From Angiostrongylus vasorum (lineage: Eukaryota > Nematoda > Chromadorea > Rhabditida > Metastrongylidae): a stretch of 64,000 bases of DNA. A model generated the notes under the pieces. The model was given only the letters and a program-made list of their open reading frames with translations, made no database searches and had not been told where the DNA came from. The translations under genes were made by a program, and so were the position numbers. Location of the stretch: positions 4,001,501 to 4,065,500 of the forward strand of contig JADANN010000099.1 in the NCBI GenBank assembly GCA_018806985.1. The letters are read 5' to 3'. How positions within the stretch are numbered: position 1 is the stretch's first letter; each line of letters starts with the position of its first letter. Below, in pieces: positions 42,665 to 53,840 of this stretch.

Positions 42665-43042
42665 GATAACACGTAATCCAGCTCCATATGTCAGAATTGA
42701 TTTTTGATGCGGAGTGGTGCAGTCATCAACCATATGCGACTCTGACCTGCTGTTCTTCCTCGGTGGAAGGAACGGTGGGTTTTTCGAGAAGCCGGTGATC
42801 GTGTCATTATTGTTCAGATTTTCATCTTTCTGTTTGCGTTGTTGAAGGACTTGACCTAGTAAATTACGTATCACTGCACCCTTCCGCGTTCCGAAGAAGG
42901 AGATACTGCCGAAACGTCAGCTACTGCTGTGTTGTATGTGTTCTATGTGTAAGGGAGTAATCGTGTGTTGAATGACAACCTTGCGATTGCTGAAAAAGAT
43001 TTATAATCCAATGCCAAGATTAACAGAAAGTCTATCTTAGGA

Positions 43043-43053
43043 ACCATGAACAG
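43043..43053. repeat. Target-site duplication, right copy
   Basis: ACCATGAACAG, partner of 41428-41438. Its first two bases may belong to the element end (AGGAACC). Confidence 0.7.
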
Positions 43054-44340
43054 AGCTTCAGAAATGGATCCGTTCCTAACTAACATTGTTTTCTGGAGAT
43101 TCAACCAATAACCAATTCTTTCATAAGCGTTGTAGAGGATGGTTAGCATTCGCTCCGGATGTCCTATATTTTATTTTTTTTAAAGGAATATTAAAAAACA
43201 AAAAACGGTATAGCGCCACTGACTTCCAAAGCCCTGTTCCGTTCAGATCTTTGAATGAGATTCCAATGATTAGCACTGCGTGACTTTTGCGAGATAGCAT
43301 CATCTTCTCCATTTTTTGGCAATGATGACATTTTAAGATCATTTCGTATGCCGTGAGTACCTCTAGTTGTCTATTGCGTGATAACATCCCTCTCAACTGA
43401 AAGCTGTTCCTTAGTTGTAAAAAGTGATAGTGGCGTACTGAATTCTTGCGACATTTCGATAAGTTTCGTGACCGTGGAGGTTTCTCAACCTTGTTGAGAT
43501 GATGTTGCACACGATAGATGGCAAACTAGTTAAGTGATAGTTGTCGAAGCCGTCTTATTAAGAGACTTTATTGCTTCTTTCCACAACATAGTCATCCCGA
43601 ACGGAGTTTATTACTTGCGTGCGGTCCGTCGAGCTGCATTTTGTCCTACAACCTCATGAATTTCTGGAAACAGTTCTCGGTTGATGGTTTTGAAACCCAG
43701 CTATCTGCAAATAATATGACAGTTCCATTTCCTTTGATCTCAATGGAAATGTTCTTTGTTTAAGGTGTTAATAATGATACTTTTTTCAGAAACTGGTCAA
43801 AAAGTTCCATTTAATGCTGATGATTTGCGATTTCGCCTTTTTTAAAAAATTTCTGTCCTGATAAATTCAGATACCCTCTCTCACTTTTTCTTCTATTCCA
43901 GCCCATGTGTCTTAAGTTCTGTAAGCAGTTTCAGAGCCAATCCTAACAATGAATTCGCCAATGATGACGATGTGGAAGATGGGAAATGCGCTGTAAAACT
44001 TCAAGTGCACATAAAATCCTTCGACTTCGTCTTGGTTTAAGCTTTCTCGTAACGCCCAGGCAGCCAAGACTGTTCAGTTAGCATTCTTCAATATTTAAAC
44101 CATAGATGACCCATTCGCGTCGTAAATCCTTAATTAGATCCAAAGCTCGTGACTACCCTTATGTTGAGGAAGATACGGGTTCCAACAAAGCTTCTACCCT
44201 ACTTTCTCCTTTAATTCTGCATTGCCATAATTGACGATTACTGCACGATGTTTTCCCGACTTAATCACTTCGAGCGACGTCGTTCCTGATCTGTTTAGCT
44301 TCTCTCGTTAGATCGTCAATAGGTAATTTTCGATCACTTA
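43054..44340. other. Unassigned, one 130-codon frame
   Basis: The minus-strand frame at 43121-43510 has no recognisable domain. The region lies between a Penelope 3' end (43042) and the mariner relic. Confidence 0.25.
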
Positions 44341-44360
44341 CACAGGCGTAGATGAAGTTT

Positions 44361-44392
44361 ATATGTATGTATATGTATGTATGTATGTATGC

Positions 44393-44448
<56 letters not shown>

Positions 44449-44520
44449 TGGCGGAATATATATATATATACACATAATTATGTATAATATAAATGGCATA
44501 TCTAATGTATAATATATAAT
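44361..44520. repeat. (ATGT)n/(AT)n microsatellite
   Basis: ATGT-type repeats from 44361, then pure AT from about 44397 to 44446, and degenerate TATA sequence to about 44520. Confidence 0.95.
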
Positions 44521-44531
44521 ATATAATGTAT

Positions 44532-44640
44532 AATATGGTAAGATGCGTGTAGCGCAGTGGTCGAAGGTACCCTGCAATACACAAGGGATCGATTTCAGAG
44601 ACATAGGGCAATTTGGTGCAGTAAAAACAGGGGAATCCGT
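44532..44640 (+). mobile_element. SINE-A 5' fragment
   Basis: GATGCGTGTAGCGCAGTGGT (box A), CGAAGGTACCCTGCAATACA, GGGATCGATTTCAGAGAC (diverged box B). The remainder is lost. Confidence 0.6.
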
Positions 44641-44789
44641 TCCCTGCAATCATAGGTGCAACTCAAGCTCGCTTTACGTTCGTGTATAACACCACATCTG
44701 CCATCTGGCGACGAAGCCACATAACCCCTGAGCTCACTTGCGACCTCTCACGGATGCTGGATAGTCGCCATGTTTAACCTAATTTCGCT

Positions 44790-45000
44790 AAACATAAATG
44801 AGAATCATTGAGAGAGGAGAAAAGAAGCCTCAAACTCTGTGCAGTTACAGAAACGCCGCAAAAAATAGTGGCAATGTTGGGAGCTCTGTATTATTTGGTC
44901 AGTTTTTCAAGGTAGCTTTGAGATTTTTAAATTTAGATCGAACACCTTTATTAGTCAGTAGAAAAGCCATGAGAATTTACACTTTTCCAATAACATGCAG
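44790..45000 (+). other. Unassigned 70-codon frame
   Basis: The plus frame 44798-45010 has no recognisable domain. It abuts the mariner relic, so it may include that element's terminal region. Confidence 0.15.
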
Positions 45001-45002
45001 AT

Positions 45003-46000
45003 CTACTTAGTCCGGTACCACAGCATACTGAAACCCTGGAAGAGACCAATATATTGAACGCATGTTAAGCAGCCGCTTGCTTGTTTAAAACTCTTTCCTT
45101 CAAATAGTTTTTGAGGTGCTTGGAAAAGTAGTAGTTGATTGACGAGATGGTCTGCGAGCATGGCAGAAGCGAAGTTAGGTAGCTCAATTTTGTTCAGCAT
45201 GTCGTTGTAGTGTGCATTTGCACTCGTGCATTCTCGAATAACAGAATTCGTTGATCGATGTTTGTTGGAAAGACTTCTTTATGCATTTTATCGATGCCAT
45301 AACCATAATGTTCTCCTGTAGTAGTTTTGCCAGAATTCATGATATTACGGTGGATGATCCTATCAATGTATACTCAGTCACCATTATCATTTTTTCCAAC
45401 TTTAAGCAAGTTCGACTCTGAAAAATGTTTACGTCCACTTCAGTCCAACCACTTTGCTGAAAATCGGCTGTCGTATAGGATCCGTTTTTGATCACGAGTC
45501 ACAATGCGATCGAGAGATGGGCTTGCGCAAAAAACAGCGCAGGACATGCTTCGTAACGATTTCTTTGGCAATTGTTCAATTCCTCCAAAGATTCACTTCA
45601 TCTTGGCTGAGTGACCCTGAAAGTTGAATTGCAATGCAGAGCCACAGGTATGTTCGCAACAGTGTCTCCAGTGTTAAGAAAGAGTTCGAAATTTACACCC
45701 CGGAGGCCCAACTGAGTGCAACAATTGCCAGAGAGGATGTCGTACTGGTAACAACATGATCACTATCTGGGAATTGGTGAAAATGTGGGAAAGCCACAGC
45801 TTTGGAGACTCCATTAAATGAAAATCTTGTCCAACCAGCAAATTACAAGTCAAATTGAAATTGTGGTGTGACTTTCACCTTTGTTCATGATTCGTGAACA
45901 GGTACCACTTATCGATATTTTGCACTATTTCCATGGTCTTTAGAATGACGAACATTTGTTGATTAGTTAACGCTATGGTCTCTGAAACCTCTCAAGTAGC
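45003..46000 (-). pseudogene. Mariner-family transposase relic
   Basis: A minus-strand DNA transposon relic. Recognisable pieces in order: CAVFCASPSLDRIVTRDQKR followed by ILYDSRFSAKWLD (45525-45440), matching the mariner LDRIVTGDEKWILYDN region with the first catalytic Asp kept; HYGYGIDKMHKEVFPTNID; RILLFENARVQMHT, where mariners have HDNARPH, so the second Asp is Glu; NYYFSKHLKNYLKE, where the SPDLAPTDYHFF Asp is lost; and a C-terminus near 45003. Frameshifts separate the pieces. The N-terminal DNA-binding part (above about 45700) is not clear. Hookworms carry mariners (bandit is a known Ancylostoma example). Confidence 0.75.
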
Positions 46001-46391
46001 TTTTAAGAGCTAAGCTGTAAATACCGTCCACAAATCGTCGTTACTGACTGCTGATAAGCGTCCATGAACTCTCCTTCTTCAAAAAATTATGTCTCCAGTA
46101 TGAAACCATTCGAATCAACAGCCCATCGTTCGTTTGGTGACCGCCTCATCGTATGATGACGTTTTGAGTTGATAGCGTTTTCTCTATAACCAACTCTATT
46201 GATATATCGGTACGATGATTACTAAAGGCGTTTTCAACATGAAAATGCCGATTAGGTTGTGAAGAAGGTACTGAAAGCACAGGAACTTTCACAGTTTTGA
46301 CGTCGTTCAAATGGTGATGGTGCATTTTTGATGCGCAAATTTAAATTTCCGTCTACCGACTAGTGGCCTAAGTATTTAAAACTATTTTAGT

Positions 46392-46475
46392 TATTCCCAG
46401 GACCGACTTTCTATTAACCTCGGCATTGATCAAGTAGTTCTTTATATTCTTGCTGAAAAACAAAATAGAAAAACA
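46392..46475 (-). mobile_element. Penelope 3'-terminal fragment (subfamily 1)
   Basis: CCCAGGACCGACTTTCTATT, AACCTCGGCATTG, then CTTGCTGAAAAAC. This is the last ~80 bp of the element on the minus strand, lacking the ribozyme-like motif. Confidence 0.6.
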
Positions 46476-47370
46476 AGAATGTCGAGAATTATTTTTCTAG
46501 TCATTTTAAAACCTAAGCGAGAAACTGAACCTTATAGGGCAGAAGAAAGAATCTAGGAAATGAGGAGCATAATGTAAGGGGAGTAGTGATGTATATGTGA
46601 GATACTGCTGCAGCAAAACGGTGGATTTACAATGAAAATGCGTCACTGTAATATCTAGGCGGTTGGCAGAAGGTTAGTTCTGATCAACCGAGAAAGTGGA
46701 CGATTAAAGCACAATAAGACTATTACTATTAGCTTCCCAAGATGAAAACAGAGGAACTGATTGGATGGTTTCCAACAAGAAAATCACCACGAGTTAGCGG
46801 GTTAATCGTGGGCCACTAACCGTACTCATAATAAAACAGAATGACTTAGCATACACTAGAATATTCAAGGTATAACTGAGCTAATATGCAGAATACGTTG
46901 AGACAAGGTTCCTACATTGATGTTCCACGTTCCATCAACCAAGTTTAGTGAGTTCACGACTGGTTCGTGTTAGGAGCGACCACCATATAATTGTATCGCT
47001 GGAGATGAATAAAAAAGAAGATAGCTATCTACAGGAAAACAGAAGAGCAAGCAAATCTTTGGCAGGAAGTAAACGAAAAATACTTCACTGAAGTTTACAC
47101 GTAAGTAACTACGTTGAGCCCTACTTTCCCCAACTACAACTGAAATTGTTAAGTTGAATGGAAGCTAAATTATGTGACATTATGAAAAATATTTATCTTT
47201 CCAACGACTTTTACACATGTTATCTTTGACCAAAATGTGTAGCATGGTGTGCTAGAACTTTCCAGAGCATAGAAAACAGCTGAGCCTTGCGAAAATGAGC
47301 AATAAAAAAATATGCCATGCGATTTACGCGGGCACATTACACAACTCCAACACATTCTACCGACTCTCAA
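46476..47370. other. Unassigned AT-rich DNA
   Basis: No gene or repeat recognised. Confidence 0.4.
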
Positions 47371-47376
47371 GCCTCG

Positions 47377-47650
47377 TCACTGATGAAATGGGTTTCGAAA
47401 CTCACTTATAAAGGAACTGGTACTACTCCATTGACAATGAAGACCTGTGACACCGGGTGGAAAAAGCACCCGTCTGCAACTAAATGCATAGACTCGTTGT
47501 TGGTGAAGGTGGTCGGCCATCACCGCTTCATCATCGAAGTATGTCTTGTTTCCTTGAATGCTATGCTCTAGAACGATGAAGTGATGGATTCCACAGTAGT
47601 TAATGGACAACATCTGTGCTGTGTGGACAGAGCGATACCAGACACTATTG
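47377..47650 (-). pseudogene. Mariner-like transposase C-terminal fragment
   Basis: The minus strand has HHFIVLEHSIQGNKTYFDDE followed by AVMADHLHQ (about 47590-47500), resembling the mariner segment after the last catalytic Asp (YHLF..L.HSLQGK.FDDEEAV...L.QFF). A frame-shifted continuation reads GCFFHPVSQVFIVNGVVP, comparable with the G..LP.RW..VI..NG.Y end. Only this end is visible. It is not the same subfamily as the 45-kb relic. Confidence 0.45.
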
Positions 47651-47834
47651 CTACTGCTGCAGTAGTGACGAAAACATAGGTACACCACTTCATGCGTCAC
47701 ATTGTATAGCAATCATGAATGTCACCGCTGCAAACAATAAACTCTTAGCTGCCCTAAGATTGCTCCGTATTATCGATGGGACTGTACTGCGGAGTGCTGC
47801 GCAACAACCAGGTAATAGCGAACCACTATGCAGA

Positions 47835-48283
47835 ATTTCCGAACTCAGAAGTCGAGATATTTGCAAAACTCTGGACCGCAGGTGACTTCGGTGAGGAGCA
47901 AACACGCTAATACCTTTCCAGAGGGATAGCCCGTTCACCAGGACACCATGCAGGTCCTTCGTTCCGCCTGTCTCTCTGTTAACTCTCTCAGTTAACTGGG
48001 TTCATTGCCGAATGGGGTTCCCCAGATCAATGCCGTTGACGGGTGATTGTTGATGGCACTGATCGATGGAGCTAGTTGAGAGACAGGTGAAACGAAGGGC
48101 CTGCATGGCGTGGTGGTGAACGCGTTATCCGCCGGAAAGAGGAATAGCGCGTTCGTTCCCCACCGCAGACATCCGCGGTCAGGAGTTTTGTAAATATCTC
48201 AGCATTATTGTGTTTGCATCACATATAACAAATACTTTGTTGTGAAAAATAGTAATACACAGTACACAAAAAAGTTAACATTC
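47835..48283. mobile_element. Family D inverted pair
   Basis: The minus-strand unit (47835-47990) has TCCGAACTCAGAAGTCGAG and a CTTCGTTCCGCCTGTCTC block. It joins a plus-strand unit (about 47988-48283): TTAACTGGGTTCATTGCCG, GTTGACGGGTGATTGTTG, GTGGTGGTGAACGCGTTATC, GCGCGTTCGTTCCCCACC, hairpin CCGCAGACATCCGCGG, then CAAATATCTCAGC-like and GTACACAAAAAAGTTAAC. The junction is at a short TTAACT palindrome-like stretch. Confidence 0.7.
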
Positions 48284-51200
48284 AGAAGAATTCATAGCGC
48301 AGCAGGTATTTCGATGGCCTCAGATGGGACGTGAGAATTTCGTGAACTTGCAACTAATAAGCTTCCGTACTATACTCTCTGCATCGACGGCGGCCACAAA
48401 TGATCGATAAACGTGATGACCAAATAGGGGACTGAGGTAAAATGTTTTTGAAATAAACTTGAATAAGTTGGGAAAACAAGTGAAAGTATAATCATACGTA
48501 AGAACCAATCTAATCAAAGTAGAAACCAGAGAAGGGCACTTCATATCCAGTTTACATGTTCTACTAAATGACGGATAGTGATATGTTAAACGCTAATAAT
48601 TTTCATGCAAATTTTAAGAACATGCGACTTTACTGATTTTTAGGATTACTGACATAAATGTAACAAATGAATGGGGAAAGCATGAAACTGTGGCACAAAT
48701 CAGGCGTCTTGGAACACATCACCCAGTCAGTCTTGACATTGGCCACTGAAGCAACGAAGGAGGTTTCTGTTGGAGTGAATGTTCCAATGATGAGTCCACA
48801 AACTTTTCAGACTTTGGGAGAAAAAAAGCCCAAAGAAATCTTGTACGTGATGGAACCACTGGAGTGCGTAGATCCATTTAACGAAGCATGATAAGAATTA
48901 CTTCAATGCGACACTTCTTCTGAGGTATGCTATAATCCAGAAGTTACTTTCATTAAAAAGCGAACAACCACATATTCAAGGTAAACACAGCCCTGCAGAA
49001 CTTTTACAGGTAGAATTCTACAAATGGTAACTACTCGAATAACAAATCAAGATCAGATCAAGGTCAATGATCAGCAAAGAAATCTGCAAATGAATAAAGC
49101 TAATTCCGATGAACCCCTAGTACACTGAAAAGCTCAATACCAAGAACGTTTCGCGATTACGAACCTTGGCTCTTATCTTATCTTCGGTTCCTGCAAACGA
49201 CATCAAAACGACGACCTAATCATGCGGAAATTGAGGACGTTTTACAAAGCTTTAATTAATTACGAGATTCTGACGTTGCTAAGAACATATAAAGAATAAT
49301 AGTTTCTCCGATTGCGAAGAGTCACAAACCATAGGCCGGCCGTCGACTGATCACCACCAAAACGACTGCATATTTTTGCGGTCGCCGCGTTGGCGTGTGT
49401 GGCGTGCGAAAAACCAGTTTTCGGGCGATATGCAATATAAAGACATGACAACGGTTGAACTCACAAAAAGGCTCGCTATTCTGTAGAATACACGCAGTAA
49501 TGATGTTGATCGAAATTCGATCCGCACTAGAACGTTCTCATGACGGGATTCACTCCATCTATCATAGAACAGCAGTGACACAGCGCTGTAGCTGAATCAA
49601 ATACTGGCGCTTGGAATGTCCTGAATGAATGAGAAAATCTTTTTTCGTATCGAGAGGAGAGTAGAAGAGAAGCCCGCTCTCTGCATTGACTTACAACATC
49701 CTCATAGCGCTATTACTTTATTGCCCAAGCCATGACGTAAGTCTTCGCCTGCTTTGTTATGGTAATACAACATTCCCACTTTAGAACAAATTAAATGACA
49801 CCAAATATGGTGAAAGTGAAAGAGCAGATCAAGAATGTTTGCGAAATAATTGCTGTTCATTAACGATAGGAGAGTAAAATTACTGTATGTAGGCCACAGT
49901 TCACTCACTCGGTTAACTTGTAGGTTTATGCATGAAGTGGATACTTAGAACCTGTCGTGTTGACTGCAGCACCTTCTTCACTTTTTCATAGCCTTGCCGG
50001 GATTGGTCCCTGCAATAATCCCATAGCTCATTTCACCCGCTTAGACAGACTTGCTGCTTTGTGACTAGGATTCTTCCAGGATGGCAGTACTGCCGGAGGG
50101 AGCAGCGATTTTACCATAAGTTGACCAACCGATTGAGATTATGATAACATTACACAAATTCATATATCGTATATAAGTCATTTATAAATACCTTATACAC
50201 CTATAGTATATCTCCAAATGAACTCGGGAAGCCTTATACCTTAGTATTGATTAAATTCAGAGAGTCAAAGGAACACAGCGGGAAAATTTCTACTGCAGCG
50301 GTGTATTTGTGCACAACTTCGTGAACGCTGGCTGCTGATAACTAACATAAATAAAGTCGTTCGGTGCGAAATCGTTTTCCTTTTCCCCTAAAGCTCATGT
50401 ACGACCTCAAAGCTCTGAAGAAAGGAGCAATAGCTGTAAATGTACTGAAGCAGAACACACTTCACAATGATTAATGTATGCGCCCACAGCTTATTTCTGT
50501 ACCTACAAATGAAGAAAGAAGAGCTCAGTAAAGAGCTTATCGATCTTTAAGAACCAGTAAATTGTTCGCTAAAATCATAATTTCTGATTAGCGAAGAGAA
50601 ACACATGATGAGCCAATAGTTTTATAGCTATATTTTTCATCATTCTTCTGTAATATAGGATGGTTTAACCCTTCAACTTCCTAAACATTTGGTAGGATCG
50701 TGTATAATCTTGACCAGTGTTGAACAAGTGCCAGAACTTATCGCAAAAAAGGATTTTGTTGGAAACAAGATAAGGTCGATATAGTTCCAATGGCAGAGGA
50801 AGGAACATTTCTGCAAACGATCAAGAGAATATCGAGTACCAACTAATAGGCAGATATGGTGCAATGCATCTGCTTTCCCTATCAGAATTGACGGTTCCGT
50901 GGTGAAGGGAGTCGAATAAACACTCGGCTGACATCATTCGAAATCGCAGAGTGTTTACCTTAGCGAGAACGAAAGCTGGCGCGACTTAGTGCAACGAGAC
51001 GAGAACAAGACGCAAAACTCATCAGTGAGGGTTCTCACTCGCCTATGGTAGAATGGTGAAGCAACGACCTCATAACGAATAGCTGTTCATCTAGAATTCA
51101 GCAGAAAAAATCCACCAATTGGCAGGAAAAAATGATAAGGAATGCCGATCAGTAGTGGTTGTATAGCTGTGAGAAGTATAAATTCTTTTTTCTTTTTTTT

Positions 51201-51740
51201 CCTTTGGAAAAGCTGAGCAGAACGAATCGAACTAAAAAGAATTAAAAAACTAGCCGAACTGCGAACTAAAAACCAAATTAAAAAAGCTGAAAAATTACGA
51301 CGACCTATTTCTCACTCTGCAGATAAACTGGTGATGAAATGAAGATATGTAAATGTCACAGTGCTAAGCCTAACTGCGATATTCAGATGGACAGACGCAC
51401 GGTCAGTCAAAAGATTTGTTCCGAAAATGGCTGGCAACTTAGAACCGAGAATGGATAATTCGATATTCTGTCGTTCGCAGACGAGTTTTTTCTACCAATA
51501 CAACAGGGACCCGAATAAATTCGTTTCATGGTTCAGAGGTAGTAACGTGCCGGTCACCTTACCGTGCAACGTCCCATCCTTACCGTCCCGAATTTAAGAA
51601 GATTTAGAAATCAGCAACCTACAAGAAAAACACACACACACAAGTTTTAATGAAATGTAAATGTGTCTATGTGCTGTGTAATGTATTTAACCGAAAGTAT
51701 TCAATTTTTTTGGCACTGTGGTTGTTTGTCACCGTATGGA
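48284..51740. other. Mostly unassigned AT-rich DNA
   Basis: About 3.4 kb with no repeat I can name. Short open frames occur throughout (for example 49260-49581 minus, 51361-51597 plus), without domain signal. The only piece with coding-like character is 48667-48891. Confidence 0.3.
48667..48891 (+). CDS. Candidate small ORF or exon, unrecognised
   Basis: 74 codons with a varied, coding-like composition (for example LTLATEATKEVSVGVNVPMM, then SPQTFQTLGEKKPKEILYVM). A TTTTTAG acceptor-like site lies about 25 bases upstream, but the frame has a stop between it and the ATG. No family recognised. Confidence 0.18.
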   Translation: MNGESMKLWHKSGVLEHITQSVLTLATEATKEVSVGVNVPMMSPQTFQTLGEKKPKEILYVMEPLECVDPFNEA

Positions 51741-51744
51741 TGAA

Positions 51745-52030
51745 AGCATAAAAGATAAAGCTTTCGGCTTTAAGCAATCCCTGAGATATGCACGATGAAT
51801 TTGACTTAATTAACTGCGGCAAACGTGGCTGAATGCAATTCGTCCTATATAATTAATTCAGGAGGCGTATTGATATATAAAATCAGTGCTTTTATTTACC
51901 CACAGAAGTATGGTATCAACATGCCGAGCCTGGAGAGGTAGACGCATGACTAGCCGGGAACAAGGATTGAACCAATGACCCTGTGTATACTGAAGGGTAT
52001 CTCTAGCCGCTGCGTTAAAGTTGCCTCTTA
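51745..52030 (-). mobile_element. SINE-A copy, old
   Basis: AAAAGATAAAGCTTTCGGC, AAGCAATCCCTGAGATATGC, CACAGAAGTATGGTATCAAC, CAAGGATTGAACCAATG (box B complement), and TAGCCGCTGCGTTAAAG. It is diverged, with an internal insertion near 51860-51890. Confidence 0.6.
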
Positions 52031-53555
52031 GAATTTCTCCACCATTATCTTTGATCTTTCATCTTTTGAAGAAATATGTAGGGATTTAAGGCAAAGGCCA
52101 CAATAACAATCCCGCCTTCTTTTTCTTTCCCTTCCTTTGCCTCATCTTTAAGTTCGGGTCGTCTGTCTGATGTTAATGATTGTTTTCAATTTTTATTCCG
52201 GCTTTGAGTTTTTGAATTTAACGAAAAATATTTCAAACCCTTCCGATTCACCCATTGATTTAAATATTTTTGGTAAGATTTTTTGCCAAAAAGAATTAAT
52301 CGATTACTATGATTAATTCATAGAATTTAATTATCTATTAAAATATTCGACTGCACTCGAAACATTAAGTGGTTTCGAAATGGAAGAGAGAAACTCACAA
52401 TGACGAAGACGAAAAAAAAGGTCAAAGGAAAACGTGTCTGATAATTCGTGGGGAATTACGGTCCGTTTAGTCGAAAATGTACTTCAGATAAATAATTGTT
52501 GTCGCATGAACCTCACGAATGGTGAGGGGTCAGAGAGAACTAGTTCGTGGGAATTCAATCTGAGGAATAGGACTAAAGGATAACGAAATAGGAGCTGGAG
52601 ATAAAGAGGAACCAGTACAGAAGCGAAGAAAGTGTGTATAAGAGACAATGAAGAATATGTATGAGGTATTCTTGAAGCCTATGTCGGCGATTCTCTCTTG
52701 ATGCCATAAAAACGGCAAAAGAACTATATGCAAAAGGGAACGGGACGATCGAAATACGTGAATATTGAACGTGAGAATCTTCAGCGGAGCGGAACCGCTA
52801 CTTTCAGGAAAGAACTCGGCTGAAAAAGAAGGCTATTTATATCACATGGTGTATTGAATGGAGACAGCGACGATATGGGCAGAACATTGTTCGAAAGATT
52901 CGGAGTGTGGAATACATTTCCATTTCGATAACCAAAGAAATCTCTCGGAGACGAGGAATTTTTGTCTCGACATAAAGAGATAGAGAAAAATATTGAAGCA
53001 ATTGACGTCATTAACAACGAGAAATAGTATATGGTTGAAACTGTAATTGAATCCATGATGGATTCCGCAGGTTAACACGAAAAGCCTGAGGTTGGTTGTT
53101 CACAAGCTACTAACAATTTTCCGACAAATAGAAGATATGAGAAGTTGCAAACGCCACCAGCTTATAGAAGAGACTTAGACCCATCTTATCAAGAGTGAAT
53201 ACAATCCCTCAAAATTATTACTTGGTTTCTAAAGTGGTTTAGGATTGAAATATCCAAGAGAAATGGCAATTGAATTTAGCTTTTTAAATTTCCATACGAA
53301 ATTCGAGCATCCATAAACATCAGCGTCGAGTTTGGGGACATTATCGCACTCAAATGGACGAAATTCCTCTTGTTCAAATGCTTTCATCCTTGAAATAGGA
53401 GCTTGGACAAAGGAAATTATGTAAGATATATTTAGTGGGCACCACATACTCTAATTTTATCGCAGTAGAAGAAAACAGCTGTCACCTTGTAGGCAAGGAT
53501 TTGTAGATTCCAACACTTTTTGCCATATTTAATAAAGTTCACTCTGAGTTGAAAT
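52031..53555. other. Purine-rich plus strand, possibly decayed coding
   Basis: Plus-strand 52790-53070 reads coding-like pieces (HGVLNGDSDDMGRTLFERFG, DEEFLSRHKEIEKNIEAIDV) separated by stops. Another piece (NNFPTNRRYEKLQTPPAYRR) follows at about 53105-53170. On the minus strand a 72-codon frame (53229-53447) includes RMKAFEQEEFRPFECDNVPK. I recognise none; one eroded gene is possible. Confidence 0.2.
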
Positions 53556-53561
53556 AAAAGA

Positions 53562-53840
53562 ATAAAGGATAAAGCTCTCGGCGTTGATCAATCCCTGAGA
53601 GATGCGCTATGCATTCAACTTCATTAAGCACCGTTTGGAGCTATTGAATGCATACCTGGCCTTTACAATGACTCGCGGTGGCCTACCGATTTATCGAACC
53701 AGTGCTGTTATCCTTCCAGACAAGTCTGGTACGAATTTGCCGACCCCGGAGGGATCGAAAGCTCGATGGGTCATGGCCGCGGGGATCGATTCCACGTGTG
53801 TGTTGCAATGCGCTTCGACCGCTGAGCCACACTCGACCTG
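53562..53840 (-). mobile_element. SINE-A copy, near full length
   Basis: AAGAATAAAGGATAAAGCTC tail, GATCAATCCCTGAGAGATGC, ACAAGTCTGGTACGAATTTG, GGGGATCGATTCCACGTG, ending GACCGCTGAGCCACACTCG. Confidence 0.8.

Larger units (their letters stand above)
41439..43042 (+). mobile_element. Penelope-like element with inverted 5' end (subfamily 1)
   Basis: A plus-strand, 5'-truncated copy. 41439 to about 41800 is an inverted copy of the element's own 3' UTR and terminal motif. Coding then begins in mid-RT, after the YVDD box (LLNQQSEYIKFTQEKPKENW at about 41803), and runs through the GIY-YIG domain to 42662. The 3' UTR follows, with a terminal motif at 42891-42920, an AACCTTGCGATTGCTGA block at 42977-42993, and the end near 43042. 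Inverted arms of about 340-360 bp flank about 0.85 kb of coding. Confidence 0.85.

Noticed and set aside
44261..44653. 130-codon minus-strand frame
   Set aside because: Most of it is the AT/ATGT microsatellite and a SINE-A fragment.
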